Below, in pieces: positions 26,183-33,217 of a stretch of 64,000 nucleotides of DNA. A model generated the notes under the pieces. It did not search any database. It was not told the origin of the DNA and saw only the letters and a list, made by a program, of their open reading frames with translations. The DNA is from CAWBRY01 sp963791295 (GTDB taxonomy: Bacteria > Bacteroidota > Bacteroidia > Chitinophagales > Chitinophagaceae): the NCBI GenBank assembly GCA_963791295.1, contig CAWBRY010000004.1:496001-560000 (forward strand). Reading direction: 5' to 3'. The first letter of the stretch is position 1. Each line of letters begins with the position of its first letter. A program made the position numbers and the translations under genes.

Positions 26183-26497
26183 TTACTGTTCGAGCCTGAT
26201 TTCACCTACATCAGTGATCTCCCCATCTTTCACCGTGATTGATTCTTTTGTAACGTTCTTATATGGCGGAGTTGCTTCGACCACTAGTTTGTAAGTGCCG
26301 GGTTTTACATTTCTCAGGTCAAATGTTCCGTTTGTAATCGTTCCGCTTACTGTGTCCGTTGCGGATATGACCCAGACTTTCAACGCTCCATTCGATGGTG
26401 TAACGGTTCCTTTCAAAGAACCTGACCAGGGCATGGTAAAAGCGAACAATCCAACAACTATTGCGAGAATTGCTAATATTAATTTTCCTTTTTTCAT
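26183..26497 (-). CDS. Exported carboxypeptidase-regulatory-like domain protein
   Basis: The ATG at 26497 gives 104 residues with a signal peptide (MKKGKLILAILAIVVGLFAFTMPW); the longer reading to 26563 would spoil it. The mature part is one small beta-sandwich of the carboxypeptidase regulatory/DUF4382-like type, with LKGTVTPSNGALKVWVIS, GTFDLRNVKPGTYKLVVEA and DGEITDVGEIRLE. Such domains occur on Bacteroidota surface proteins; here it stands alone. A sigma-54-like site lies at 26541–26556. Confidence 0.8.
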   Translation of the reverse strand: MKKGKLILAILAIVVGLFAFTMPWSGSLKGTVTPSNGALKVWVISATDTVSGTITNGTFDLRNVKPGTYKLVVEATPPYKNVTKESITVKDGEITDVGEIRLEQ

Positions 26498-26540
26498 GAT
26501 GACTAATTTAAGTAAGGTTATGGTGTCATTCAAAACCAAA

Positions 26541-26556
26541 GACAAGGAATATGCCA
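26541..26556 (-). promoter_or_regulatory. Sigma-54-like element before regulatory-like domain gene
   Basis: On the minus strand it reads TGGCATATTCCTTGTC; TTGT replaces TTGC at the −12 box. The spacing is correct and the predicted leader is about 34 nt. Confidence 0.38.
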
Positions 26557-26635
26557 AGGGCATGGAGGATGTGTGGAGATATTTGCACGGCCAAGCGCTT
26601 TCACGTTTTATTCTTACGAACTTTTCGGTCCTAAA

Positions 26636-26666
26636 AATTTAAAGGCTTTGCCAGTGACAAAGCCTT
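26636..26666 (-). terminator. Rho-independent terminator of the small membrane protein gene at 26711
   Basis: A perfect 9-bp stem (AAGGCTTTG with CAAAGCCTT, 26642–26650 and 26658–26666) with a 7-nt loop is followed on the minus strand by a T/A-rich tract. It lies 44 nt past the stop at 26711. Confidence 0.75.
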
Positions 26667-26710
26667 CGGTACTCTCGGTGAAAACGCTGTTATGAAAAAT
26701 AATAAGATTG

Positions 26711-26905
26711 CTATGCGTTTATTTTGGGTGCTTCTGCGGGTTTCCTGGGCGTAACTATGATACCCTGTATGCAAAAGATCATGGCCATCGCCACCAGCGT
26801 ATGGATCATCATGCCTGCCCCAAGCAGAAAAAAGCCCACTATCCAACCTAGAAAGAACACGACCGCGCCGCTAAACAAAATGATGCGTATGTTGCTTAAT
26901 TTCAT
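26711..26905 (-). CDS. Small two-helix membrane protein (DUF5670-like)
   Basis: The 64-residue product has two hydrophobic helices, about 8–26 (ILFSGAVVFFLGWIVGFFLL) and 31–52, and a short polar tail. The WIVGFFLLGAGMMIHTLVAMAMI pattern resembles the DUF5670/lmo0937-like stress membrane peptides. It has its own terminator and a promoter-like element directly upstream, which supports a monocistronic gene. Confidence 0.65.
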   Translation of the reverse strand: MKLSNIRIILFSGAVVFFLGWIVGFFLLGAGMMIHTLVAMAMIFCIQGIIVTPRKPAEAPKINA

Positions 26906-26916
26906 ATTTAACCTTT

Positions 26917-26932
26917 AGAAATAATTATGCCA
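26917..26932 (-). promoter_or_regulatory. Sigma-54-like element before small membrane protein gene
   Basis: On the minus strand it reads TGGCATAATTATTTC. It sits only 12 nt above the ATG at 26905, so if it is a −24/−12 promoter the message would be almost leaderless, which lowers confidence. Confidence 0.25.
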
Positions 26933-27008
26933 GTAATTCAAATGGCTGCTCTTGCGCAGTTAGTCCACGTTTGGGGAAAATCCGCCCGAAGATTCACAAT
27001 CCCGCCTT

Positions 27009-27023
27009 TGGCTGGTATTTTGA
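27009..27023 (+). promoter_or_regulatory. Sigma-54-like element before FAD oxidoreductase gene
   Basis: The site TGGCTGGTATTTTGA has the correct box spacing and predicts a leader of about 13 nt before ATG 27048. Confidence 0.3.
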
Positions 27024-27047
27024 CTTATTCCAATTCTTTATTATAAA

Positions 27048-28250
27048 ATGGACCTCCGTTCTAGTTTTCCTTATTGGCTGCTGAGGCGAGGAATAATCAA
27101 CAGTTATCCTTCACTCGGCAAAAATGTCAAGACAGAAGTCGTCGTTATGGGTGCCGGCATTAGTGGCGCACTGGTGGCCTGGGGTTTAACTAAAGCTGGA
27201 TTCAAAGTAATTGTGGTCGATAGAAGGCATGCGGGAATGGGAAGCACAGCGGCCTCCACATCTTTATTGCAATACGAAATAGATACACCCCTTCACGAAT
27301 TGATTGAACTGATCGGTGAAAAAAGAGCCGTAAGAAGCTATCAATTGTGCCGAAACGCTATTGGAAGACTTGAATCAATTTGCGGACAACTTCGCGGACC
27401 TCATTCATTCCGCAATAAACCAAGTTTACAATTTGCCTCTTTTAAGAAGCACATTAAAGATCTTCAAAAGGAATATGCAAGCAGGAAAAAGGCAGGTTTG
27501 GCCGTTGATTGGCTGGACGAAAAAGACATCCGGGAAAAATTTCATTTTAAAAAACAGGCTGGCATATTAGCAAAGGATGGGGCAGAAACGGATGCTTATG
27601 AATTAACCCATCAATTGCTCGCAAAATCCGTTTCAATGGGCGCCCAAGTATTTGATCATACGGAAATAACCAGGATTAGCTATTCCAGAAAGAAGGTCCA
27701 ATTAGAGACTTCAGCCCGCCATAAAATAACCTGCAGGTACTTGATTATTGCTGCAGGGTATGAATCCCAGCGCTATATCCCAAAAAAAGTACAGGACCTG
27801 GATTCCACTTATGCCATCGTTAGCGAACCTTTTAATCAAAGCAAGTTTTGGTATAAGAATGCCATGATTTGGGAAACAGCTACGCCGTATCTCTATATTA
27901 GAACGACTAAAGATAACCGGATCCTTGTAGGCGGAAAAGATGTACCGTTTACTGATCCTGTCAGAAGGGATCGTCTCCTTTCGGCAAAGGCACGAGATCT
28001 GGAAAATTCATTTGCCAAATTATATCCTTCACTGCGCTTCAAAGCCGATTTCAAGTGGGCCGGTAATTTCGCCTCGACAAAGGATGGCTTACCTTTTATC
28101 GGAGGTATATCTGAAAGGCCCAATACTTATTTTGCATTGGGGTTTGGAGGAAATGGAATTATTTTCAGCATGGTCGCCGCAGATATCATCTGTGATCTAT
28201 TATTGGGGAAGACGAATGCCGATGCGGATATCTTTTCCTTCAATAGATGA
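27048..28250 (+). CDS. FAD-dependent oxidoreductase (DadA/glycine oxidase-like)
   Basis: The 400-residue protein has an N-terminal FAD-binding Rossmann motif (VVVMGAGISGALVAWGL, about 31–47), VVDRRHAGMGSTAAS, a substrate domain, and the C-terminal FAD segment GLPFIGGISERPNTYFALGFGGNGI. It belongs to the D-amino-acid dehydrogenase/glycine oxidase (COG0665) superfamily and would oxidise a secondary amine or amino acid. The substrate is unknown. It is divergent from the small membrane protein and convergent with the PNPOx-like gene. Confidence 0.88.
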   Translation: MDLRSSFPYWLLRRGIINSYPSLGKNVKTEVVVMGAGISGALVAWGLTKAGFKVIVVDRRHAGMGSTAASTSLLQYEIDTPLHELIELIGEKRAVRSYQLCRNAIGRLESICGQLRGPHSFRNKPSLQFASFKKHIKDLQKEYASRKKAGLAVDWLDEKDIREKFHFKKQAGILAKDGAETDAYELTHQLLAKSVSMGAQVFDHTEITRISYSRKKVQLETSARHKITCRYLIIAAGYESQRYIPKKVQDLDSTYAIVSEPFNQSKFWYKNAMIWETATPYLYIRTTKDNRILVGGKDVPFTDPVRRDRLLSAKARDLENSFAKLYPSLRFKADFKWAGNFASTKDGLPFIGGISERPNTYFALGFGGNGIIFSMVAADIICDLLLGKTNADADIFSFNR

Positions 28251-28256
28251 ACCACG

Positions 28257-28751
28257 CTAGTTCAAATGCGGCAATTTCTCCAGCACAGATTTTTCGTGGC
28301 GGGTAAAAGCAATAGTGTGGGATAGCCATTTATATGTATGGTCAAGGATCAGGTCGAATCGGTTTTTTCGCCTTTCTCCTGATTCGGTGATCTCCAGGTT
28401 TTGCACAGTCATTTTAACAAGCACTGGCTTTTCAGTCCTGGAATCACTTTGTAATGATTCCAAAAGGTCATTTTCTTCCTTTACAATGGTTGCCTTGCCA
28501 CTTACTTCGAGGTAGAAGGAAATTCCCTTGCGATAAAAAACGAGGCGGACAGGAAAACTGGTTTCGCATTGTTCAACAGGGTAGTGAGGTTTCTTACAAA
28601 GAAACCAAAGCTGTCCTTCATCATCCACTCGCAATACGCTCACAATGTTATTGGAGATTTTGACCAGGTCATTGCTCATACTATACATCAGGGCGCTACG
28701 GATTTGATATATCTTCTCCCGAATAAGCTGGAGGTCTGTATTGGTTTTCAT
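28257..28751 (-). CDS. Pyridoxamine 5′-phosphate oxidase-related FMN-binding stress protein
   Basis: The 164-residue protein has the split-barrel FMN-binding fold of the general stress protein 26/PNPOx-like family, with VSVLRVDDEGQLWFLCKKP, PVRLVFYRKGISFYLEVSGKATIV and a C-terminal segment that is shorter than in true PdxH. It lacks the extended PLP-binding C-terminus of pyridoxamine oxidase, so it is more likely a flavin-binding stress reductase. A TGG-N8-TT element is located 22–36 nt upstream. Confidence 0.82.
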   Translation of the reverse strand: MKTNTDLQLIREKIYQIRSALMYSMSNDLVKISNNIVSVLRVDDEGQLWFLCKKPHYPVEQCETSFPVRLVFYRKGISFYLEVSGKATIVKEENDLLESLQSDSRTEKPVLVKMTVQNLEITESGERRKNRFDLILDHTYKWLSHTIAFTRHEKSVLEKLPHLN

Positions 28752-28772
28752 AAAGTTCTTTTCTGGTATATT

Positions 28773-28787
28773 TCAAATCAAATACCA
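28773..28787 (-). promoter_or_regulatory. Sigma-54-like element before PNPOx-like gene
   Basis: On the minus strand it reads TGGTATTTGATTTGA, with boxes at the −24/−12 spacing and a predicted leader of about 10 nt. The rest of the 330-nt region 28752–29081 holds no gene I can support; a second weak element (TGGTATGATTTTTAA) starts at 28980 on the plus strand. Confidence 0.32.
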
Positions 28788-29081
28788 ATTTACTGTTAAG
28801 ATGTTCTGGTCTTTTCGCCTTCCAAATCGTGCAAGATTTTCCACATTGCCTCCTCACTTTCCCTAAATCCCGGTAACGCATATAGGGAGTTATCCTCTAG
28901 ATAAAAGCCACAACGTGAATTTACTATGTCCCGGTCTGGCGAAAATGCATTTGTAAAAAGAAATCCACTTTAAAGATTGTGGTATGATTTTTAATTCTTC
29001 TAGAATAGAATTGTCAAAAGAATTCGCATTTATTAATAATAAAAACTTAACTCCTATTTTAATCATCTAAATATCAGCAGC

Positions 29082-29543
29082 ATGAAAAATGAACAAATTC
29101 CTGAGGTGTTGAATGATTTAATTCAGATCAACAATGATCGCGTGGCTGGCTATGAAAGAGCTGCCAAAGAAACAGAAACTAAGGATGCGGATTTACGTGC
29201 TCTCTTCGACGACCTGGCTATGGAGAGCCGCGGCTATGTCAATGAGTTGAGCAAATATGTGTCCCAGGCTACAGCAGGGGATCCCGCAGAAGGGACTACT
29301 TTAAAAGGAAAGATCTATCGTGTGTGGATGGACCTGAAAGCAACTTTTACTGGTAATAGCAGAAAAGAAATTTTAGCATCTTGCGAATATGGAGAGGATG
29401 CAGCGCAAAAAGCATACGACGAGGCTTTATCCAGTGATGCCGATATTCCTCCTGGATTGAGAAAAATGATCATGAGTCAAAAAACGAGTTTAAAGGCATC
29501 GCATGATAAAATAAAACGCATGCGCGATGCTCAACCTGCATAA
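29082..29543 (+). CDS. DUF2383 (PA2169-type) four-helix-bundle protein
   Basis: The 153-residue protein is almost entirely helical and has the PA2169/DUF2383 pattern: EVLNDLIQINNDRVAGYERAAKE, LFDDLAMESRGYVNELS and EYGEDAAQKAYDEAL, with Glu residues placed as in ferritin-like bundles. The family is related to spore-coat and ferritin-like proteins and occurs with stress genes. A strong terminator follows the stop codon. Confidence 0.88.
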   Translation: MKNEQIPEVLNDLIQINNDRVAGYERAAKETETKDADLRALFDDLAMESRGYVNELSKYVSQATAGDPAEGTTLKGKIYRVWMDLKATFTGNSRKEILASCEYGEDAAQKAYDEALSSDADIPPGLRKMIMSQKTSLKASHDKIKRMRDAQPA

Positions 29544-29557
29544 CTAAAGAATTCTTA

Positions 29558-29595
29558 GGCCAGGCAGCAACGAACAGCTGCTTGGCCCTTTTTTT
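29558..29595 (+). terminator. Rho-independent terminator after DUF2383 gene
   Basis: An 11-bp stem (29558–29568 with 29577–29587, one G·T pair) and an 8-nt loop are followed by seven T. It separates the DUF2383 gene from the next pair. Confidence 0.88.
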
Positions 29596-29618
29596 AAACT
29601 AAGCAACGACTATTTCTT

Positions 29619-29951
29619 ATGATAAAAAGCGGAAAAACAGCGGATATGACCAGTCTTTCGACAAGTATTAACAAACTTGTTTTGCAAGGATTCACGGAAC
29701 ATTTCCAGGCTAGTGAAAATGCTTTGGTTTCTCTCCGGACTGAAAAAAACTACAAACCGGAGGAAGTCGAAGTGGTTAACTTTTTCCGTTTTGAAGGTGC
29801 GAGTGATCCTGCAGATAACGCAATCCTCTACGCCATAAAAACCAGCGACGGAACCCAGGGAACATTGACAGATGCATACGGTCCGTATGCGGATCCGAAT
29901 GTGACAAAGTTTATGAAGCGCGTGGAAGAAATAACTAAAAAAATTGGATAA
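29619..29951 (+). CDS. Small conserved protein often named phosphoribosylpyrophosphate synthetase
   Basis: The 110-residue protein matches a Bacteroidota family recognised by KPEEVEVVNFFRFEGASDPADNAILYAI and GTLTDAYGPYADP. Databases often call this family phosphoribosylpyrophosphate synthetase, but it has none of the Prs motifs (the real prs is at 58904), so the name should not be trusted. No function is known. It precedes the Cys-rich protein gene by 1 nt, so the two are likely co-translated. Confidence 0.8.
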   Translation: MIKSGKTADMTSLSTSINKLVLQGFTEHFQASENALVSLRTEKNYKPEEVEVVNFFRFEGASDPADNAILYAIKTSDGTQGTLTDAYGPYADPNVTKFMKRVEEITKKIG

Positions 29952-29952
29952 G

Positions 29953-30294
29953 ATGGTCATTCAACAAACAGACAATTACATTAAAGCGTGCATGAAGACC
30001 TGGATGTTTTGCGAATCATGCATCCACTCCGAAACAGAAAAACGGATACCCAAGGAAGCGCTTATTCAAAAATGCCGCTCGTGCGCAAATTCATGCTTTG
30101 CAGTTGTATGTGGCATCATCAATAACTCGGATATTATCAATGACGCTGCTCTCACCTGTATACTAAATTGCCGTGAGTGCCAGCAGGAGTGCGAAAAATT
30201 TGATTACAACGACGATATTCAATTCTGCGGTGAAGTATGTGAATTTTGTGCTCAAACAATGAGAGATCTGCTGGTTCTGGTCAATCTAAACTGA
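29953..30294 (+). CDS. Cysteine-rich four-helix protein (Csp/DUF326-type copper storage)
   Basis: The ATG at 29953 gives 113 residues with fourteen cysteines placed along four predicted helices in CxxxC-type spacing (for example CESCIH, KCRSCANSC, CRECQQEC, CGEVCEFC). This is the pattern of cytosolic copper-storage proteins (Csp3) and DUF326 ferredoxin-like bundles, which bind many Cu(I) in the bundle core. No signal peptide is present, so a cytosolic role is expected. The copper role is inferred from the Cys pattern. Confidence 0.82.
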   Translation: MVIQQTDNYIKACMKTWMFCESCIHSETEKRIPKEALIQKCRSCANSCFAVVCGIINNSDIINDAALTCILNCRECQQECEKFDYNDDIQFCGEVCEFCAQTMRDLLVLVNLN

Positions 30295-30306
30295 TGACCA
30301 GGCATT

Positions 30307-31200
30307 TTAATGTTTTTCGAGTTTTCTCAAAACAGTGGCCATATTGAATCCCTTTCCCAATACGGGCTTAAATAAATCTCCCTTTTTCTCTAACCTTTTA
30401 TGGATGGTCTTTATAGTGAATTGAGAAGGGTGAAGTCCTTTCTTTACTTCTTTCCAGTCCAGGGGAGTAGAAACGGTAGCGCCCGGCTTGGGCCTGGCAC
30501 TATACGCTGATGCCAATGTCTGTCCACGACTATTTTGCAGATAGTCCACGTAAATATGATTTTTCTTGCGTTTGGCCAATGACCGCTCCAGGGTGGTGGT
30601 TGAAGGCAGTTGCTCATTTACCTGGGTGGCCAGTATCCTCGCAAAATCCCTGATCTCATCATAGCCGTATCTTTTATTGCAAGGAATATACACATGCAAT
30701 CCGCTGGCTCCGGAAGTCTTGCAATACCCATCGATTCCTGCTAGGTCAAGCAGGTTTTTCAACACCTGGGCTACCTCGATCACTTCGTCAAAAGTATTCC
30801 TATCAGAAGGATCAATGTCGATGACCAGGTAGTCTGGATTATCCAGCCTGGCCGTAGTCGAATTCCAGGGATTCATCTCGATACAGCCCAGGTTGGCGAT
30901 AAACTTTAGGCTTCGAAGGTCATTACATACCAGGTAATGAATGATTTTGGAGGCCGATGGTGCATGAATATCCGCCGTCTTCATCCACCCGGGTGCGATA
31001 TCACCGGCGTCCTTATGATAAAATCCGGCATCCTTGATTCCGTTGGGATTGCGTTTTAAGGAAAGCGGGCGGTTCTTGAGATAAGGTAATATATATGGAG
31101 CGATCTTTTCGTAGTAATTAATGAGGTCGCCCTTGGTTAATTTTTCATCAGGCCAGTATAGCTTTTGCAAATTGGAGAGAGCAGGTTTCCCGTTTTTCAT
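30307..31200 (-). CDS. ligD: LigD-type polymerase/primase domain protein (NHEJ)
   Basis: The 297-residue protein is a stand-alone LigD polymerase (archaeo-eukaryotic primase-like) domain. It contains LKRNPNGIKDAGFYHKDAG, the metal-binding pair LVIDIDPSD, KTSGASGLHVYIP and DYLQNSRGQTLASAYSARPKPGATVS. In non-homologous end joining it fills gaps and adds ribonucleotides at broken ends. It follows the phosphoesterase gene by 24 nt in a Ku–PE–Pol operon, but here it is not fused to PE or ligase domains. Confidence 0.92.
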   Translation of the reverse strand: MKNGKPALSNLQKLYWPDEKLTKGDLINYYEKIAPYILPYLKNRPLSLKRNPNGIKDAGFYHKDAGDIAPGWMKTADIHAPSASKIIHYLVCNDLRSLKFIANLGCIEMNPWNSTTARLDNPDYLVIDIDPSDRNTFDEVIEVAQVLKNLLDLAGIDGYCKTSGASGLHVYIPCNKRYGYDEIRDFARILATQVNEQLPSTTTLERSLAKRKKNHIYVDYLQNSRGQTLASAYSARPKPGATVSTPLDWKEVKKGLHPSQFTIKTIHKRLEKKGDLFKPVLGKGFNMATVLRKLEKH

Positions 31201-31224
31201 ACTTACTGATTTTACCCCAAGAAT

Positions 31225-31782
31225 TCATTTTCGCTTCTTTGCAGAAGTCTTTTTTTTCGCATAGGTCTCACTGTCATATTTCTTGTTGACGGCATACTCA
31301 TCCTTATGCTTAATTAGCAGCCAATTATTAGTATCCTTCATCCTTACCAGCACAAATCCACCTTCCAGCTTTTCTCCTTGTAACACAAATTTCAATTCTC
31401 CCGCATTTAATGCCTGCAAGGCTGCGCGTTCAGAAATGGGTTCAACTTCCTGGTTCACCGGAATAAAAACGCCCTGATCCCAACGGTCTACTGTACCGGC
31501 GCCATAATTTCCTTTGGGAATCACTCCTTCAAAGCCGAAATAACTTACGGGATGGTCCTCTACCATTACGGCAAGTCGTTTATCCTCCGGATTCATAGAA
31601 GGCCCCTTAGGAACGGCCCAGCTTTTTAGCACACCTCCTAATTCCAGCCGGAAATCGTAATGGAGGCGGCTCGCATCATGACGTTGGATCACGAAACGAA
31701 ATGATTTAGTAGGGCTTTTGCTTCCCTTAGGCTCAGGGGTGTTCTTGAAATTTCTCTTCTTATTATACAGACTCAGTGCCAT
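31225..31782 (-). CDS. LigD-type 3′-phosphoesterase domain protein (NHEJ)
   Basis: From the ATG at 31782 the protein has 185 residues and is only the LigD phosphoesterase domain: FVIQRHDASRLHYDFRLELGG with the metal/catalytic His and Asp/Arg residues, LKSWAVPKGPS, and PVSYFGFEGVIPKGNYGAGTV. It trims 3′-phosphates and ribonucleotides at breaks. The Ku stop and this start overlap by one nucleotide (TGATG), so the two are translationally coupled. A Lys-rich tail ends the protein. Confidence 0.92.
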   Translation of the reverse strand: MALSLYNKKRNFKNTPEPKGSKSPTKSFRFVIQRHDASRLHYDFRLELGGVLKSWAVPKGPSMNPEDKRLAVMVEDHPVSYFGFEGVIPKGNYGAGTVDRWDQGVFIPVNQEVEPISERAALQALNAGELKFVLQGEKLEGGFVLVRMKDTNNWLLIKHKDEYAVNKKYDSETYAKKKTSAKKRK

Positions 31783-32555
31783 CAAGATGCTTTTTGTTTA
31801 GCGCTGCCAAGGCTTGCCTTCAGTTGAGACATGAGGTCGCGGGTGCGGGAATGAACCACCCTGAGTGGTGAAGTAGGTATTTTCTTGCCCTTTGCTTTTG
31901 CGTTAATGAGCTTCATTAATTTATCAGTATACGTGTCTTTGTATTTGGCAATGTCAAAATCAGTGGATAATTGTTCAATGAGCTGCGTGGCCATTTTTAG
32001 CTCGGCGGGCTTATGCTGGCCGGAAGGGACTTCAATTTCACTGGAATCTCTTATCTCTTCCTGGAACCTGATCTTATTCAATAAAAGTATCTCACCCTGT
32101 GGCTTGATGAGCGCGAGGCTTTCCCTGTTGCGAAGGACATAAGTTCCCAGTCCTACTTTGCCCGTCTTCTTTAATGCATCCCGCAGTAGTGTATATGCGC
32201 GTGCTCCCGATTTCTCCGGTGCCAGATAGTAAGGAGTTTCATAATAAATACTATCTATCTTATCTATATCTACGAACTCTTCGATAGCGATTGTTTTTGT
32301 CTTTTCCGGGCTTGCCTTGGCAAAATCTTCTTCTGTGAGCACAACGTAGCGGTCGTCTATTTTATAACCCCTTTCAATGTTTGCCCAGGGAACTTCCTTT
32401 CCCGTATTGGCATTTATCCGTTGGAACTTAATATTAGCGTGATCCTTCTTGTCCAACATGTCCAGGTCGAGGCTGCTTTCCTGGACAGCACTATAAATTT
32501 TGACAGGTATATTAACCAGCCCAAAGCCGATGGCGCCGCTCCAGATTGCTCTCAT
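31782..32555 (-). CDS. ku: Ku protein, NHEJ DNA end binding
   Basis: The 257-residue protein starts with the bacterial Ku signature MRAIWSGAIGFGLVNIPVK and contains the core barrel, followed by LRVVHSRTRDLMSQLKASL at the C-terminus. It forms a homodimeric ring on double-strand ends and recruits LigD. It is the first gene of the Ku–PE–Pol operon and begins about 45 nt from the terminator of the DUF1328 gene. The upstream region shows no TGG-N8-TT element, unlike its stress-gene neighbours. Confidence 0.95.
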   Translation of the reverse strand: MRAIWSGAIGFGLVNIPVKIYSAVQESSLDLDMLDKKDHANIKFQRINANTGKEVPWANIERGYKIDDRYVVLTEEDFAKASPEKTKTIAIEEFVDIDKIDSIYYETPYYLAPEKSGARAYTLLRDALKKTGKVGLGTYVLRNRESLALIKPQGEILLLNKIRFQEEIRDSSEIEVPSGQHKPAELKMATQLIEQLSTDFDIAKYKDTYTDKLMKLINAKAKGKKIPTSPLRVVHSRTRDLMSQLKASLGSAKQKAS

Positions 32556-32597
32556 ATGTTATGTGTTGGTGAACTAAAATTTGATTACATGCTAAAG

Positions 32598-32627
32598 GTA
32601 AAAAAACCGGCGATAGAATCGCCGGTT
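32598..32627 (-). terminator. Rho-independent terminator of the DUF1328 gene
   Basis: A perfect 10-bp stem (AACCGGCGAT with ATCGCCGGTT, 32605–32614 and 32618–32627) with a 3-nt loop is followed on the minus strand by eight T. It lies 28 nt past the DUF1328 stop and upstream of ku. Confidence 0.85.
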
Positions 32628-32654
32628 AGCCCCTAATATGTAAATTGTCCCTTT

Positions 32655-32825
32655 CTAGATGTCAGAACTTGCTCGCCGCCCAAACAGGAGGGATAAAACA
32701 AATAATATGATAAAAATGAAGAACAAGATCCTCGCAATGGAGGCAGCGCCTGCCGCTATACCACCGAATCCTAAAAAGGCAGCAATGAGGGCAATTACAA
32801 GAAATACAACTGTCCAACGTAGCAT
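32655..32825 (-). CDS. DUF1328 (YtjA) small membrane protein
   Basis: This 56-residue ORF reads MLRWTVVFLVIALIAAFLGF, then a Gly/Ala-rich turn GGIAAGAASIAR and a second hydrophobic helix ending GRRASSDI. That is the full DUF1328/YtjA pattern: two transmembrane helices with a GGIAAGAA turn, normal length 50–60 residues. It has its own terminator (32598–32627). These peptides are common in stress regulons; the function is not known. The 392 nt upstream (32826–33217) contain no gene that I can support. Confidence 0.85.
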   Translation of the reverse strand: MLRWTVVFLVIALIAAFLGFGGIAAGAASIARILFFIFIILFVLSLLFGRRASSDI

Positions 32826-33217
32826 AATTATAAGTTTTAAGTTCTAAAATAATTTGTACCCGTTTCCAAAAAGTCGACGAATTCTTGTTTAGCAATTATG
32901 AGTTGATTATTGAAAAATTCATGCCGCAATTTATACAGGGCGTCGTGGGGACTAAAAGCTGAGGAGATGGGGAATTTTTTCATCATTTAGAGAGACCTAG
33001 CCTCTTTCTTCTTTAACATTCATAGCTTAACTTCGTAACTCCAATCCGCTCCCAAATAATGTGATTGCCTTGCTTTTAGAAGCTTTCAACCATTGTATTT
33101 CAAATTCGTAAACCGTATGCTTGGACTCGATTTTCTTAAAATCCAAAATCAATTGACTATCCATTCTTGCTTCGCGTCATCCAGCCTGAACATTTTCAAA
33201 ATTAATTTCCTGCCATC

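Noticed and set aside
26927..27046. A 39-codon plus-strand ORF ending just before the FAD oxidoreductase gene
   Set aside because: It has no recognisable features, overlaps the divergent promoter region, and can be explained by chance.
29619..29951. Annotation as ribose-phosphate pyrophosphokinase
   Set aside because: The 110-residue protein has no PRPP loop or catalytic flap; the real prs is at 58904–59851.
32659..32895. ORFs of 62 and 77 codons on either strand around 32.7 kb
   Set aside because: They are shadows of the true 56-codon DUF1328 gene on the minus strand.
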